Positions 26,072 through 35,484 of a DNA stretch of 64,000 nucleotides are shown here, in pieces; position 1 is the stretch's first letter; each line of letters opens with the position of its first letter. This DNA comes from Leptospiraceae bacterium (lineage in GTDB: Bacteria; Spirochaetota; Leptospiria; Leptospirales; Leptospiraceae). Below the pieces are notes generated by a model that saw only the letters and a list, made by a program, of their open reading frames with translations, did not search any database and had not been told where the DNA came from. The stretch spans positions 1-64,000 of the forward strand of contig CANGZW010000005.1 in the NCBI GenBank assembly GCA_947458405.1. Reading direction: 5' to 3'. Both the position numbers and the translations under genes were made by a program.

Positions 26072-27691
26072 TTGGTATTTCCGGAAAAATTTCCTGAGAA
26101 TCAAAAATACGACAATAGCAAAGAAAAAGAGTTTTATTTTAGATTTCAAAATGAGCTTCCGGAAGATTGGGATATTTACTATAGTTTCAAATTTCATAAT
26201 CCCGGCATTCCATTAAGGGAATTAGATTATATAATTGTATGCCCCCTTGGAATTTACATTATCGAATTAAAAAATGCTAGATTTCGCTATGAGAATAATA
26301 TCTGGGAGATCTATGATTCCAGAGAAAAAAAGTGGAAAGAGCATGTAAAACATTTTTATACAGGTCCCATTGAACAAGTTGAGAGTGCTGTTAAAATGTT
26401 TAAAAACTTTTTATTGTACAACAACCATTTAAAAATACCCGTAGATTCAAATTCAATCACAGGTGTTGTTTTTTTAAATAAAAATGAAGTTGGACAATTT
26501 AGTAAAAATCTACCCAGTAAAGATATTATTATTTTTCATAAAGAATTACAGCATGAATCCCTTTTTGATATTTTAGATTCAATACACAAGTCAAAACGTA
26601 TCTCAAATGTAACACATCTTGAAAGAGAAAAAATAAAAAATATTATATTAATCAATGGTAACTACTATCCCGGTTTCCCGGCTAGAAGAGATGAGCAAAA
26701 AAAATTAATGATTGCTCTTACCAAAGAGCAGTTTATGATAATGGAAGGATTTAAAGATCAGGCAAGAATGATTCTTTATGGAGTTGTTGGTTCTGGAAAA
26801 ACAATGATGGCTCGAAAAGGACTGGAAATTGCCATTGATAATTCTTGGAGATGTCTGTATTTATGCTCTTCTATTCACCTAAAAGACTTTTTTGAAAACT
26901 CATATAAGGACCAAGAGAAAGTAAAATTTTTTACTTTCTATGATTTTAGATTTGTAAAGAATATAAGTGAGACCTTTGATTTTATTATTATTGATGAAGC
27001 TCAAAATATCATCTCAGGTGATATGGGTGACATCTTAGATAATATTTTAAGTGGCGGCCTTAATAATGGGAAATGGCTAATTTGTTTTGATAAAGAACAA
27101 AAAAATAAAGAATTCGATAGTGATTTCTTGAAAATTATATCTTCCTATCCACATGAATCTTATTCCCTAAATTCTAATATTAGAAATCCATCCGAAATTT
27201 TCAATATTGCTGGCTTATTAGGGGGCAAAAAACAACATTTCTCTAAGGTTCCGGATGCACTGAGTGTAAAGTTTGTAAGTTTTATAGATAATGATGATGC
27301 AAACATTAAATTGTTTGAATTAATTGATTATGGCGTAAGACAATTAAAATTATTTCCTGACGAAATTATAATTTTATCTACATTACCTCTAAATGAAAAC
27401 TTAGAAATTAAATCTAATTTTGTAAGATCTTACGATGATAAAAGATTTTATGAAATAGTAAGATACAATAGTGATGAGCCAGATAAAGAAAAAATAAATT
27501 TTTCAGTTATTGAAGATTTTCAAGGCTTGGAAGCCTCATTTGTAATACTAATTGGTATAAAAGATTTGAGTGATTCTTATTTTAGATCTCAATATTACAT
27601 AGCACTTACACGCTCTACTTACTCAGCAGGGATTTTATTTCACAAAGATTTATTTTCTGATTTAAATAAAATTATAAATATAGATAGCTAA
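26072..27691 (+). CDS. NERD nuclease domain fused to SF1 helicase
   Basis: The protein has 539 residues. The N-terminal NERD domain (about 20-135) is a PD-(D/E)xK-like fold, with D52 in ELDYIIV and the E-x-K pair E65/K67 in IYIIELKN, so nuclease activity is plausible. A superfamily 1 helicase follows: Walker A GVVGSGKT (237-244), Walker B IIIDEAQN (305-312), SLNSNIRNPSEIF, then IEDFQGLEASFVILIG and YIALTRSTYSAG as motifs V and VI. The TTG start has no strong ribosome site, but the gene lies 10 bases after the TPR gene. Similar fusions are known as stand-alone DNA-processing or defence proteins; the role here is unknown. Confidence 0.85.
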   Translation: MVFPEKFPENQKYDNSKEKEFYFRFQNELPEDWDIYYSFKFHNPGIPLRELDYIIVCPLGIYIIELKNARFRYENNIWEIYDSREKKWKEHVKHFYTGPIEQVESAVKMFKNFLLYNNHLKIPVDSNSITGVVFLNKNEVGQFSKNLPSKDIIIFHKELQHESLFDILDSIHKSKRISNVTHLEREKIKNIILINGNYYPGFPARRDEQKKLMIALTKEQFMIMEGFKDQARMILYGVVGSGKTMMARKGLEIAIDNSWRCLYLCSSIHLKDFFENSYKDQEKVKFFTFYDFRFVKNISETFDFIIIDEAQNIISGDMGDILDNILSGGLNNGKWLICFDKEQKNKEFDSDFLKIISSYPHESYSLNSNIRNPSEIFNIAGLLGGKKQHFSKVPDALSVKFVSFIDNDDANIKLFELIDYGVRQLKLFPDEIIILSTLPLNENLEIKSNFVRSYDDKRFYEIVRYNSDEPDKEKINFSVIEDFQGLEASFVILIGIKDLSDSYFRSQYYIALTRSTYSAGILFHKDLFSDLNKIINIDS

Positions 27692-27699
27692 GATTAATT

Positions 27700-28956
27700 C
27701 TAAGGACAAGTCAAATCAACACTGACAGATTGTTTAGGTTTATCTTTTACTTCAAAAACTATTTCTCTAATAACTGTTTCTGGAAAACCATCCACAGGAC
27801 TTGCATCATTTAAACACCTGAGCCTATAACTCCCAGAATGAATGTACTTTATAAAAACACTTGGACCTCGAACTGGAGATGCAATTAACGGAAGATGGCT
27901 TGTGAAATCTGTTTCTCCTTCTCGATAAATTGCATAATAATATTTTAGATTTGCTGTACCTCCGGTAATCGTAAGATTAGAGGATGTTTCGGGGTATATA
28001 ATACGTGGTCTTAATAATAAGCCTCCTCCCATATCTACCTCTCCTATATGATTAAATCTCCAATCGCTAAATCCAACCATAGTCTGAACATTCCCAGTGT
28101 AGTTCACCCAAGAGTGAACCATAAGATTTTCTTTTATGTTTATTCTCATTTCTAAAATATAAGGCTCGTATCCGGGATTGATTGTCATATCTGCATGACC
28201 CCCTCCCACATTATAAAACACTGGGTACATCAAAGGTGTTTTATTTTGTTTATCTATATCACTTGCCCCTGGCTTGTAACTATTTCTAGGGACAATATTA
28301 GAGCCCACAACCAAACGATTATCAAAACGAGTATTCGTTTTTTGTATTCCCGACTCAATCGCAAACCCTGTAATAAATGATCGTAGATAAACTCCAGCAT
28401 GATAATATTGTGTTCCACTGTATCCCCTAAGTTCAGCTGTTGGATCATTGGAAGGATATTGGGCTCCACGACTGGTCATAAACTCGGAAAATTTAACTAG
28501 TCCACCATTGTTTTCACATGTATTTGTAAATAATGTATAAGGAATTGAACAATATACCTGTCTCTCTGGAGCAACGAAATCCCAAAATCTAGCCGAGTCT
28601 CTTACCGACTCAAGTGCTTCTAGACCCAAGGGCTGATATTTAGAGGCAATTCTTAATTCACCAATATCCATAAAAATGGGCAGATTTGATAATGCAGGAA
28701 GACCCGTAGTATCAAATGTAGGATCTCCCCCAACTCCTTCTGTGTCCCGGTAAATAGCATTCCCATTGATTTCAGTAAATTCTAATGTGTTGTCGGTTGC
28801 ATAGGTTCCTTTAAAAATCAATAACATCCTCTGGTTAAATAAAGAACTCAAAACAGGTAGACTAGTATAAGTTACATTGCTTAAATCTTTCGTACAATAA
28901 GTAATATTTAATATAATAAATATCATTACATTAATTTTATTTATATTCAATTTCAT
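27700..28956 (-). CDS. large lipoprotein, function unknown
   Basis: The 418-residue protein has a signal sequence ending in the lipobox ILNITYC, so it would be lipid-anchored. The mature part is beta-rich with many Gly, Asn and Tyr. It has a middle segment with SIPYTLFTNTCENNGG and a C-terminal immunoglobulin-like or beta-sandwich part (about 320-418) with SGSYRLRCLNDAS and a final DLTCP. No enzyme motif is seen and I do not recognise a family. It is convergent with the NERD-helicase gene (8 bases) and is encoded 12 bases after the outer-membrane barrel gene, so both are probably one surface-protein transcript. Confidence 0.65.
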   Translation of the reverse strand: MKLNINKINVMIFIILNITYCTKDLSNVTYTSLPVLSSLFNQRMLLIFKGTYATDNTLEFTEINGNAIYRDTEGVGGDPTFDTTGLPALSNLPIFMDIGELRIASKYQPLGLEALESVRDSARFWDFVAPERQVYCSIPYTLFTNTCENNGGLVKFSEFMTSRGAQYPSNDPTAELRGYSGTQYYHAGVYLRSFITGFAIESGIQKTNTRFDNRLVVGSNIVPRNSYKPGASDIDKQNKTPLMYPVFYNVGGGHADMTINPGYEPYILEMRINIKENLMVHSWVNYTGNVQTMVGFSDWRFNHIGEVDMGGGLLLRPRIIYPETSSNLTITGGTANLKYYYAIYREGETDFTSHLPLIASPVRGPSVFIKYIHSGSYRLRCLNDASPVDGFPETVIREIVFEVKDKPKQSVSVDLTCP

Positions 28957-28968
28957 ATATAATTACCT

Positions 28969-29586
28969 CTATAATAAAAATGTTAACATTAAATTAAAAT
29001 GAAAAAAATCAGCGTTCTTTAATTTATAATAATAAGGATCTGCCAATCTAATATCCTGCTCATAAGGGGAAGTGTAAATTTGGTAATCTATTGGTTTTTC
29101 TGTTCCAATTGTCTCATAAATCTTTTGATAATCCAATCTAATTCCAATTCTAACTTTTTTTCCGGCTACAAAACTAAACTCTGTCCCCAACACACTCATA
29201 GGAATCCATTTTACAGTATTGGCAGGCCTTGCAACTGTATAAGAATACCCTCCTCCCGCTTTCAAAAAAATTGAAATTGGAAGATCAAGAGGTACTTTAT
29301 ACCCTAAAGTTCCATAAACAGGGACTGTGGTTAGCCTTCTTTCAGTTGTAGAGAGATAGGTTGTATAATTGGCTCCCAACTCTGTATATAAAATCCAAGG
29401 CCATTGCATTCTTCCAAACATTCCCATACCCAAACTGGAATCTAATACTCTCGAGGCATCACTCCCCGGAACTGGATTTGAAGCTCCCAAAAAAAAGCCT
29501 AATTCAAGAGGACTTAGTTCTTCCGAATAGGTAGATGATGGTAATAAACAGAGGAGAATTAATAGTCTAAATAATAACTTTTTCAT
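28969..29586 (-). CDS. outer-membrane beta-barrel-like protein
   Basis: A clear signal peptide (about 1-21, KKLLFRLLILLCLLPSSTYS) is followed by about 184 residues of alternating hydrophobic/aromatic strands. Examples are LELGFFLGASNP, WILYTELGANYTTYLS, IFLKAGGGYSYTV, VRIGIRLDYQKIYET and FFHFNLMLTFLL, the last ending in Leu like a barrel-closing strand. This fits a small eight-stranded barrel, in the OmpA/OmpW-like class. No further family was recognised. It is encoded 12 bases before the lipoprotein gene and 11 bases after truA on the same strand. Confidence 0.7.
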   Translation of the reverse strand: MKKLLFRLLILLCLLPSSTYSEELSPLELGFFLGASNPVPGSDASRVLDSSLGMGMFGRMQWPWILYTELGANYTTYLSTTERRLTTVPVYGTLGYKVPLDLPISIFLKAGGGYSYTVARPANTVKWIPMSVLGTEFSFVAGKKVRIGIRLDYQKIYETIGTEKPIDYQIYTSPYEQDIRLADPYYYKLKNADFFHFNLMLTFLL

Positions 29587-29597
29587 TTTTAAAGAAG

Positions 29598-30395
29598 TTA
29601 TTTAGCTAGTACTTCTGAGTAATACAGGTTATTAATTTGAGGGTATTCCTTATAATAAGCTCTTTTGAAATAAAGACCATAGGGAGGCAGAGTGATTCCA
29701 GCACTGATTCTATTTTCTTTCTCAATAATTTCCTTAAGTCCCATTTTTGTTTTTCCCAAAGATACCTGAATTGCACTTCCCACTAAAATTCTAATCATAT
29801 TGTGCAAGAATCCAGATCCCCTTATATTGATTTTTATAATTCCTTCGCATTCTTTAGACCTCGAAATGCTGACAGAAGTTATTTCTCTTTCGGTTGGCTT
29901 TTCTTTTATAGAGGAAGCCTTCGCAAAACTCTTAAAATTATTTCTTCCTAAAATATCCTTAAATTGCCCCTCTAATAGTTCTATATAGAGAGGAACATGT
30001 ATCCAAGTTGCTCTCCCCGAAAACAGGGGGTAAGGATATTTTGTATTTAAAATCCAATACTCATACTCCCTTTCCGTACAAGAAAATCTTGCATTAAATT
30101 TAGGAGGCATAATTGAGGCAGAAAGAACATAGACTCCGCTAGAACTCAATGCATTTATGGAAGTTATTAATTTATGATAATTTACAATTTCTTTCCTATG
30201 TTCAAAACTAACCACCATTCCCCAAGCATGAACACCTGTATCAGTCCTGCCCGCACCGGTTATCTTAATTTTTTCTTTAAAGATAGTGCTGAGTGCAGTC
30301 TCGAGCGTTTGCTGAACAGAGGGGATAGTTTTTTGTTTCTGAAATCCAAAAAAACCAGCCCCATCATATTGAATAACTAAAGCCGTTATGGGCAA
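29598..30395 (-). CDS. truA: tRNA pseudouridine(38-40) synthase
   Basis: This enzyme converts uridines 38-40 of the tRNA anticodon stem to pseudouridine. At 265 residues its length is normal. The catalytic aspartate is D52 in GAGRTDTGVHAWG (47-59). Other family landmarks are YDGAGFFGFQKQ (10-21) at the start, FNARFSCTEREYEYWI (about 102-117) and GSGFLHNMIRILVGS (about 197-211). The gene is three bases downstream of the DUF2225 gene and 11 bases upstream of the barrel gene. No oddity was noticed. Confidence 0.95.
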   Translation of the reverse strand: MPITALVIQYDGAGFFGFQKQKTIPSVQQTLETALSTIFKEKIKITGAGRTDTGVHAWGMVVSFEHRKEIVNYHKLITSINALSSSGVYVLSASIMPPKFNARFSCTEREYEYWILNTKYPYPLFSGRATWIHVPLYIELLEGQFKDILGRNNFKSFAKASSIKEKPTEREITSVSISRSKECEGIIKINIRGSGFLHNMIRILVGSAIQVSLGKTKMGLKEIIEKENRISAGITLPPYGLYFKRAYYKEYPQINNLYYSEVLAK

Positions 30396-30398
30396 AAC

Positions 30399-31286
30399 TT
30401 ATTTTTCACCACCAAGTGCTTCAATCGTAGCGTTCATATCATCATATGTTTCTTTTGCTAGTTCCAAGATGGCGGAAGGCTTTGATTTAGAAGCCTTTCC
30501 CCCTCCATACAATTTAGCCAAAGAACGCTTAGCTTTCACTAAAAGATCCAATTGTTTCTCGGGGGTATGGGCTAATTGCTCCTTATACTTCATGGTAAGG
30601 AAGGAATTCAAATAAATTACTCCATCAAATCCCCAGTTATTATCAGTATCGGGCCCGAGAACCTGACTGGCTAAATCCACTGGCTCCGTTCCAGAGGTCA
30701 TCATTTCCAAAGTAGATGCATACCAAACCGTTGCTTTTCTATAAAGTAAATCTTTTATTTTATCAAATCCAATGGTAGGAAACTCAGAATGTAAATCATC
30801 AAAATACCAGGCACCTTTTATTGCAGAGACACCTTTTTTTGGTGTGGGAGCCACTCCCGGACCCCGTAGTTGATAGCAATCTATTGCCAAAAGATAGGAA
30901 GCTGCTCCAAGAACCAGATTTCTATCCAAATTAAAATCAATAGGACCCAATATTCTTTCTAAGTTGGCCCTTCTATCCCCTATGGAACCTTTAATTCGAG
31001 AAAGATCTTCCTGATTTAAGTTCCAATCTTTTGGGAAACTTGCATAAAGACACTTGGGACATACATTTATCACGTAATCATTAGGATTTACACGTCCGAA
31101 TTTTTTATTTTTTTCATAAATTCTTCGTAAATCTTTGGTGAGATTCCCGGCAATCAGCCTCCCTCCCCCCATAAATAATTGCTCTTTTTGGTGATCAGTG
31201 GCACAAACCTGACACTTTATTAAATCTTTTGATCTAAATGATATCTTTTTTCCCTGCTGGGAAGCATCCGCCTTAGCATCTTTCAT
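30399..31286 (-). CDS. DUF2225-family protein
   Basis: This 295-residue soluble protein has two cysteine pairs that look like a zinc site: KCQVCATDHQ at about 24-33 and VCPKCLYASFPKDW at about 74-87. A helical region follows, with AASYLLAIDCYQLRG and YRKATVWYASTLEMM. The pattern (cysteine knuckles, then a TPR-like helical part) is that of DUF2225 proteins known from spirochetes and Firmicutes, whose function is unknown. The ATG begins a transcript including truA three bases later. In the 210 bases upstream lies the divergent promoter region shared with the FcpA-like gene. Confidence 0.8.
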   Translation of the reverse strand: MKDAKADASQQGKKISFRSKDLIKCQVCATDHQKEQLFMGGGRLIAGNLTKDLRRIYEKNKKFGRVNPNDYVINVCPKCLYASFPKDWNLNQEDLSRIKGSIGDRRANLERILGPIDFNLDRNLVLGAASYLLAIDCYQLRGPGVAPTPKKGVSAIKGAWYFDDLHSEFPTIGFDKIKDLLYRKATVWYASTLEMMTSGTEPVDLASQVLGPDTDNNWGFDGVIYLNSFLTMKYKEQLAHTPEKQLDLLVKAKRSLAKLYGGGKASKSKPSAILELAKETYDDMNATIEALGGEK

Positions 31287-31496
31287 GGTATTTTTCCTGA
31301 ATGTGGTGAAAAAAAATTAAATTTAAAAAATTTATCTTTCCCAAAAATAAACATTTAAGAATCTTTATTAGGTGTCAATCTAATAACCCTCAAATCCGAT
31401 ATTTGAAAAAGAAGTAAGTAGAATTCTGCTTGCTTTTAAAGATTGTACCAAAAACTTTAGAAAAGATAATTAAATTCATCTATGACAGGAAAGACA

Positions 31497-32597
31497 ATGA
31501 AGAAGCTACTTGTATTGCTCACGTTCCTTGCCAGCCTTGCCGGCATAAATGCTGATCCGGTAATGAGCAAAGCAAACGAAACCAGACTCGATATACTAAA
31601 ATATATGAGATCCCTTGAAACCATCGTTAGAAACTACCCTGGTAAAGATAAGGATGGAAAAGATGCCCAGTTTGATGCACCTGCGGGTTCAGAGGGCGAT
31701 AGAATTGCTAAATACAATCATATCAAAAGACTTTTCCAAGAAGGTATCACATATTATTATGAAGGTCGATATCCTAATTCTTACCGAAGATTTTTAGAGG
31801 CTCAAGCCAACATTGAACAATTGACTGAAGACCTGTCTCAGATTTATATAGAAGGTACAGACGAAATCTTAAAATCAGTTCTTGAAAAGAAAGATATCAA
31901 GGGCGATGCAAATGGCGAATATCCCAATGCAACTATTGATAAAGATTTTGTAGACATTTCAGTTGAATTTGGACGTGGATCTGAAATTTATCCTAAGTTT
32001 AAAGCTGGAAGAGAGGCCCCTGCTTATTCAAGGCTCTATGATCCTAAAGAATATCATTATGCTTTTAATAAGGACAAAATTGAAGGTGCAATTGAAAATG
32101 GATACACTCTAATAGGACAAGCAAAAGCTGCAAAGCTCCATGCGCTTAAATTAGAGCAATCCTTAGAAAGACACCAAAAACTCCAACCTGAGCACAGAAA
32201 GTTCAGAATTGAAAAGTATTTTGATGTAATTGCAAAATGTCGTGAATCTAGAAGAGCGGCTTTTCATACATATGCACTCAAATATCCTCATGATAATGCT
32301 TATCTGCAAAAAGATGAAAAGTTTAAACTAGAAGGGGAAGCTAATAATTATAGAATAAACCCTTTTGTTGATCCATCTAATTTACATCCTTTGTTTGACA
32401 ATAGAATTCCTGTGGTCTTTAGAAGAGATGCAGTAGATACTTATGGTCAAGTGTATATTGATGAAGTGAATAAGCAAATTAAATTCAAATACAGTGATGT
32501 TGATGCACTCAACAGACACCTAGCATCCGTAGGTGAGAAAGAAAAATTGGACAAACCTAGTTCCGCGAAGTCTGAACCCGAAAAACCTGCAAAATAA
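31497..32597 (+). CDS. fcpA: FcpA-like flagellar-coiling/sheath protein
   Basis: The 366-residue secreted protein has a signal peptide (MKKLLVLLTFLASLAGINA). A helical, charged mature part follows, with a TPR-like element FQEGITYYYEGRYPNSYRRF (about 80-99) and a low-complexity C-terminal tail (SSAKSEPEKPAK). The overall character recalls FcpA, the sheath protein that gives Leptospira flagella their coiled shape; Leptospira FcpA is somewhat shorter (about 306 residues). The identification is by recall of the family and not certain. ATG 31497 follows AGGAAAGACA. An ATG at 31482 would only add five residues. A strong terminator follows, so it is transcribed alone, as expected for an abundant structural protein. 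Confidence 0.6.
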   Translation: MKKLLVLLTFLASLAGINADPVMSKANETRLDILKYMRSLETIVRNYPGKDKDGKDAQFDAPAGSEGDRIAKYNHIKRLFQEGITYYYEGRYPNSYRRFLEAQANIEQLTEDLSQIYIEGTDEILKSVLEKKDIKGDANGEYPNATIDKDFVDISVEFGRGSEIYPKFKAGREAPAYSRLYDPKEYHYAFNKDKIEGAIENGYTLIGQAKAAKLHALKLEQSLERHQKLQPEHRKFRIEKYFDVIAKCRESRRAAFHTYALKYPHDNAYLQKDEKFKLEGEANNYRINPFVDPSNLHPLFDNRIPVVFRRDAVDTYGQVYIDEVNKQIKFKYSDVDALNRHLASVGEKEKLDKPSSAKSEPEKPAK

Positions 32598-32618
32598 GTC
32601 TCTTTCCTTTTTAAATTA

Positions 32619-32653
32619 AAATCCGTCTTTCAAAAAAAGGCGGATTTTTTTTT
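32619..32653 (+). terminator. intrinsic terminator after the FcpA-like gene
   Basis: The 12-bp stem AAATCCGTCTTT (32619-32630) / AAAGGCGGATTT (32636-32647) contains one T-G pair. It has a 5-base loop and a T-run to 32653. This is the clearest rho-independent terminator in the window. Confidence 0.85.
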
Positions 32654-32677
32654 CTCTTATTCAATCCTTGTTTTATT

Positions 32678-33481
32678 ATGAAAAATCCTTTTGACTATCT
32701 CTCCAGTGATCTAAATGGTCTATCTTCCGGTTATAAAAAACTTGTGATTAAGATCTACTTACTCGTGTTAAAATTAGTTTTTACTGTCGCCTTCCCACAT
32801 TTAATAAAAGGTTTATATTTTCTTTTAACTAAAAATAAAGAACTCCAATACAAGGAGTTTATAGCGGGCTCTCTCACTTGGGGTAATTCTGTAATACGAC
32901 TTACAAATACACATATATATTATTCTAATAAAATTGAAATTCCCGAAAAAGGGCATATTATAATGCTAAATCACATAAATGAAATTGACTTTCCATTTGA
33001 TTGTATCATTATTTCGAAACCTTTTTTAGCCAATCAGGCCATAAAATCGAGTATTTTTGCTTATTGGTGGATGAGTGCAATGGGCTCTCAAGTTTTTGAT
33101 ACAAGTAAACAAAGAACAATCGTCACATCTGTTAGAAATCTAATGGAAGGATTAAAAGAGCAGTCATACATTGTATATCCAGAAGGTGGGAACTCTTATA
33201 GTGAAGAAATAAGACCCCTGAAAAAGGGCATGATTAAACTGGCATATGATCAAAAAGTTCCAGTAGTTGTAGTGTTAAAAGCGGGTGTTACAAAATTACA
33301 AGAAGTTCAAAAAGATTTGGTTATCGGATATCGAAATTGTGGAATTTTAGATCCAGCAAATTATACTACATGGGAAGAATTTCGAGATGCAATCCATACT
33401 AAAATGATAGAAGATAAAAAAATCTTAGACCAAGAAGTCGCTAGAGAAACAAATATTGCATTAAATGCAAGTCCAGCTTAA
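32678..33481 (+). CDS. 1-acyl-glycerol-3-phosphate acyltransferase family (PlsC)
   Basis: This 267-residue acyltransferase would add a fatty acid in phospholipid synthesis. Catalytic block I is LNHINEID, H99-x4-D104. Block III is VYPEGGNSYSEE (about 166-177), where the usual PEGTR is PEGGN, and block IV is KVPVVVV (about 193-199). One hydrophobic segment at about 25-48 would hold it at the inner membrane. The gene ends at the base before the next gene's ATG, so it is cotranscribed with the biotin carboxylase fusion; both belong to lipid metabolism. Confidence 0.85.
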   Translation: MKNPFDYLSSDLNGLSSGYKKLVIKIYLLVLKLVFTVAFPHLIKGLYFLLTKNKELQYKEFIAGSLTWGNSVIRLTNTHIYYSNKIEIPEKGHIIMLNHINEIDFPFDCIIISKPFLANQAIKSSIFAYWWMSAMGSQVFDTSKQRTIVTSVRNLMEGLKEQSYIVYPEGGNSYSEEIRPLKKGMIKLAYDQKVPVVVVLKAGVTKLQEVQKDLVIGYRNCGILDPANYTTWEEFRDAIHTKMIEDKKILDQEVARETNIALNASPA

Positions 33482-35470
33482 ATGCAAAAAATAGAAAAGA
33501 TATTAATTAGTAATCGTGGAGAAATTGCATCACGAATAATTAAAACCTGCAAGCGCCTCCAAATTAAGACTGTTGCCATTTATAGTGAAGCAGATAGCAA
33601 TTACTCTTTTGTAAAAGAAGCAGAAGAAGCTATTTCCCTCATTGGTTCTGAATCTAAAGAAACTTATCTTAATATTGAAAAAATAATTTCAATTGCAAGA
33701 CAAACCAAGTGCGATGCAATTCATCCGGGTTATGGATTTTTATCTGAAAATAGTAATTTTGCAGAAGAAGTTGAAAAAGCTGGTTTAATTTTCATAGGAC
33801 CTCATCATTCGGCAATTTTTGCTATGGGAGATAAGGTTGAATCTAGAAAAAAAATGAAATCAATCAATGTCCCCGTGGTTCCAGGATTTGATGGAATTGT
33901 TTCAAGTGATACCCAACTTCTAGAAGAAGCTAAGAAGATAGGATTCCCTGTAATGATAAAAGCCTCTGCGGGTGGTGGTGGAAGAGGAATGAGGAAAGTA
34001 TTTTCAGAAAAAGAATTTTTTACAGATCTCGAAAGTGCAAGAAGAGAAGCAAAAAATTTCTTTTCGAATGATTCGGTTTTTATTGAAAAATATATAGTTA
34101 ATCCCCGACATATTGAAGTTCAAATTTTTGGAGATACAAAAGGAAATGTAATACATTTGTATGATAGAGACTGCTCTATCCAGAGAAGAAATCAAAAAGT
34201 AGTGGAAGAAGCCCCTGCCCCAAACATTTCTGATAAGACGCGAAACGAAATTTATAATACTGCAATCTCAGCAGGAAAATGTATTAACTATACAAATGCC
34301 GGGACTGTAGAATTTGTAATGGATGAAAATGAAAATTTTTATTTTTTAGAGATGAACACAAGACTTCAAGTTGAGCATCCAGTAACAGAAATGATAACCG
34401 GACTCGATTTAGTTGAATTACAAATTCGTATCTCTGAAGGTTTTTCAATTTATGAAATTTTACCCGATGGAAAAGTACCAGAAATAAGAGGATCTGCCAT
34501 AGAATTAAGAATCTGTGCAGAAGAAGGATTAATTGATTCTAAACCTAGTTCTGGCAACATTCGTTATTTAAATTTTTCTGAAAACGAGGGAGCACGATTC
34601 GATAGTGGAGTAATAACAGGAAATAATGTATCAATCTATTATGATTCTATGATAGCCAAACTTATTTCTTATTCGGAATCACGAAATACTACCATTGAAA
34701 GAGCAATGACTAATCTGAAAGCCCTTATTATCTTAGGACTTCCAACTAATCATCTTTTATTGGATAAGATTCTTAGTCATAGTGAGTTTAGGGAAGGAAA
34801 AGTTAATACAGGATTTTTAGAAAAATATATTCATCCATCAAATACTAAAAATGATATACTATTTTATTTATCTATATGTGCAGTAATTCATTCTATTAAA
34901 ATTCATGACCTTATGGGTAGAGCGTTTAGTGAAATCCATTTTGAACCTAAAATATTAGATAAATGTTATGTTTCCGATTCATTTGAAATTAAAAATACAT
35001 TAAAAATTAAACATGAAAATATTGTTTATTCTATCTATAAAGAAAATGATATTTTCTATATAACTCATGATAATGAAAAATATCATTATGTACTACCAAA
35101 AATATCTTTATTAAATGAAAATAATATACTTTTAGAAAATGGTGAAAAAATCTATTTTTGTAAATATGGACTAAATATTTATTTGCAAAATAATTGTATT
35201 AAAGAGACTTTCCAAATTTTAACAGAATCTAATTCATCAAAATCTAAAAATTCAGGAAATATTCAAAGTTCTATGCCTGGAAAAATAATTTCTATTCATG
35301 TTAAAAAAGGAGACACTGTAAATGAGGGTGATCCTTTGATTTCAATTGAATCCATGAAAATGGAAAATATAATTCGAGCAGAAATAAACGCAAAAGTAGA
35401 AGATATTTTCTTCTCTGTAAATAATCAAATAAATACAGAAGAAACTTTGATGATTCTTAAAAATATTTAA
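33482..35470 (+). CDS. acyl-CoA carboxylase alpha subunit (biotin carboxylase-BCCP fusion)
   Basis: The 662-residue protein carboxylates its own biotin with ATP and bicarbonate, for transfer to acetyl-, propionyl- or a related acyl-CoA. The N-terminal carboxylase starts ISNRGEIASRIIKTCKRL. It has the ATP-grasp glycine loop ASAGGGGRGMRK and the catalytic motif NTRLQVEHPVTEMITGLDLV, with a complete carboxylase C-terminal domain to about 450. The last 75 residues are a biotinyl domain with K626 in ESMKMEN. A divergent, Asn/Ile-rich linker (about 450-585) is less conserved than the two ends. No carboxyltransferase (beta) gene lies nearby, so the acyl-CoA substrate cannot be told. Confidence 0.9.
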   Translation: MQKIEKILISNRGEIASRIIKTCKRLQIKTVAIYSEADSNYSFVKEAEEAISLIGSESKETYLNIEKIISIARQTKCDAIHPGYGFLSENSNFAEEVEKAGLIFIGPHHSAIFAMGDKVESRKKMKSINVPVVPGFDGIVSSDTQLLEEAKKIGFPVMIKASAGGGGRGMRKVFSEKEFFTDLESARREAKNFFSNDSVFIEKYIVNPRHIEVQIFGDTKGNVIHLYDRDCSIQRRNQKVVEEAPAPNISDKTRNEIYNTAISAGKCINYTNAGTVEFVMDENENFYFLEMNTRLQVEHPVTEMITGLDLVELQIRISEGFSIYEILPDGKVPEIRGSAIELRICAEEGLIDSKPSSGNIRYLNFSENEGARFDSGVITGNNVSIYYDSMIAKLISYSESRNTTIERAMTNLKALIILGLPTNHLLLDKILSHSEFREGKVNTGFLEKYIHPSNTKNDILFYLSICAVIHSIKIHDLMGRAFSEIHFEPKILDKCYVSDSFEIKNTLKIKHENIVYSIYKENDIFYITHDNEKYHYVLPKISLLNENNILLENGEKIYFCKYGLNIYLQNNCIKETFQILTESNSSKSKNSGNIQSSMPGKIISIHVKKGDTVNEGDPLISIESMKMENIIRAEINAKVEDIFFSVNNQINTEETLMILKNI

Positions 35471-35484
35471 ATTAAAATTACATA

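Noticed and set aside
31377-31402. Possible sigma-28 (FliA) promoter, with CCGATA at 31396-31401, before the fcpA-like gene
   Set aside because: The -35 part does not match TAAA at any acceptable spacing, so it is not supported; the TTGTAC/GATAAT pair at 31443-31470 is also weak.
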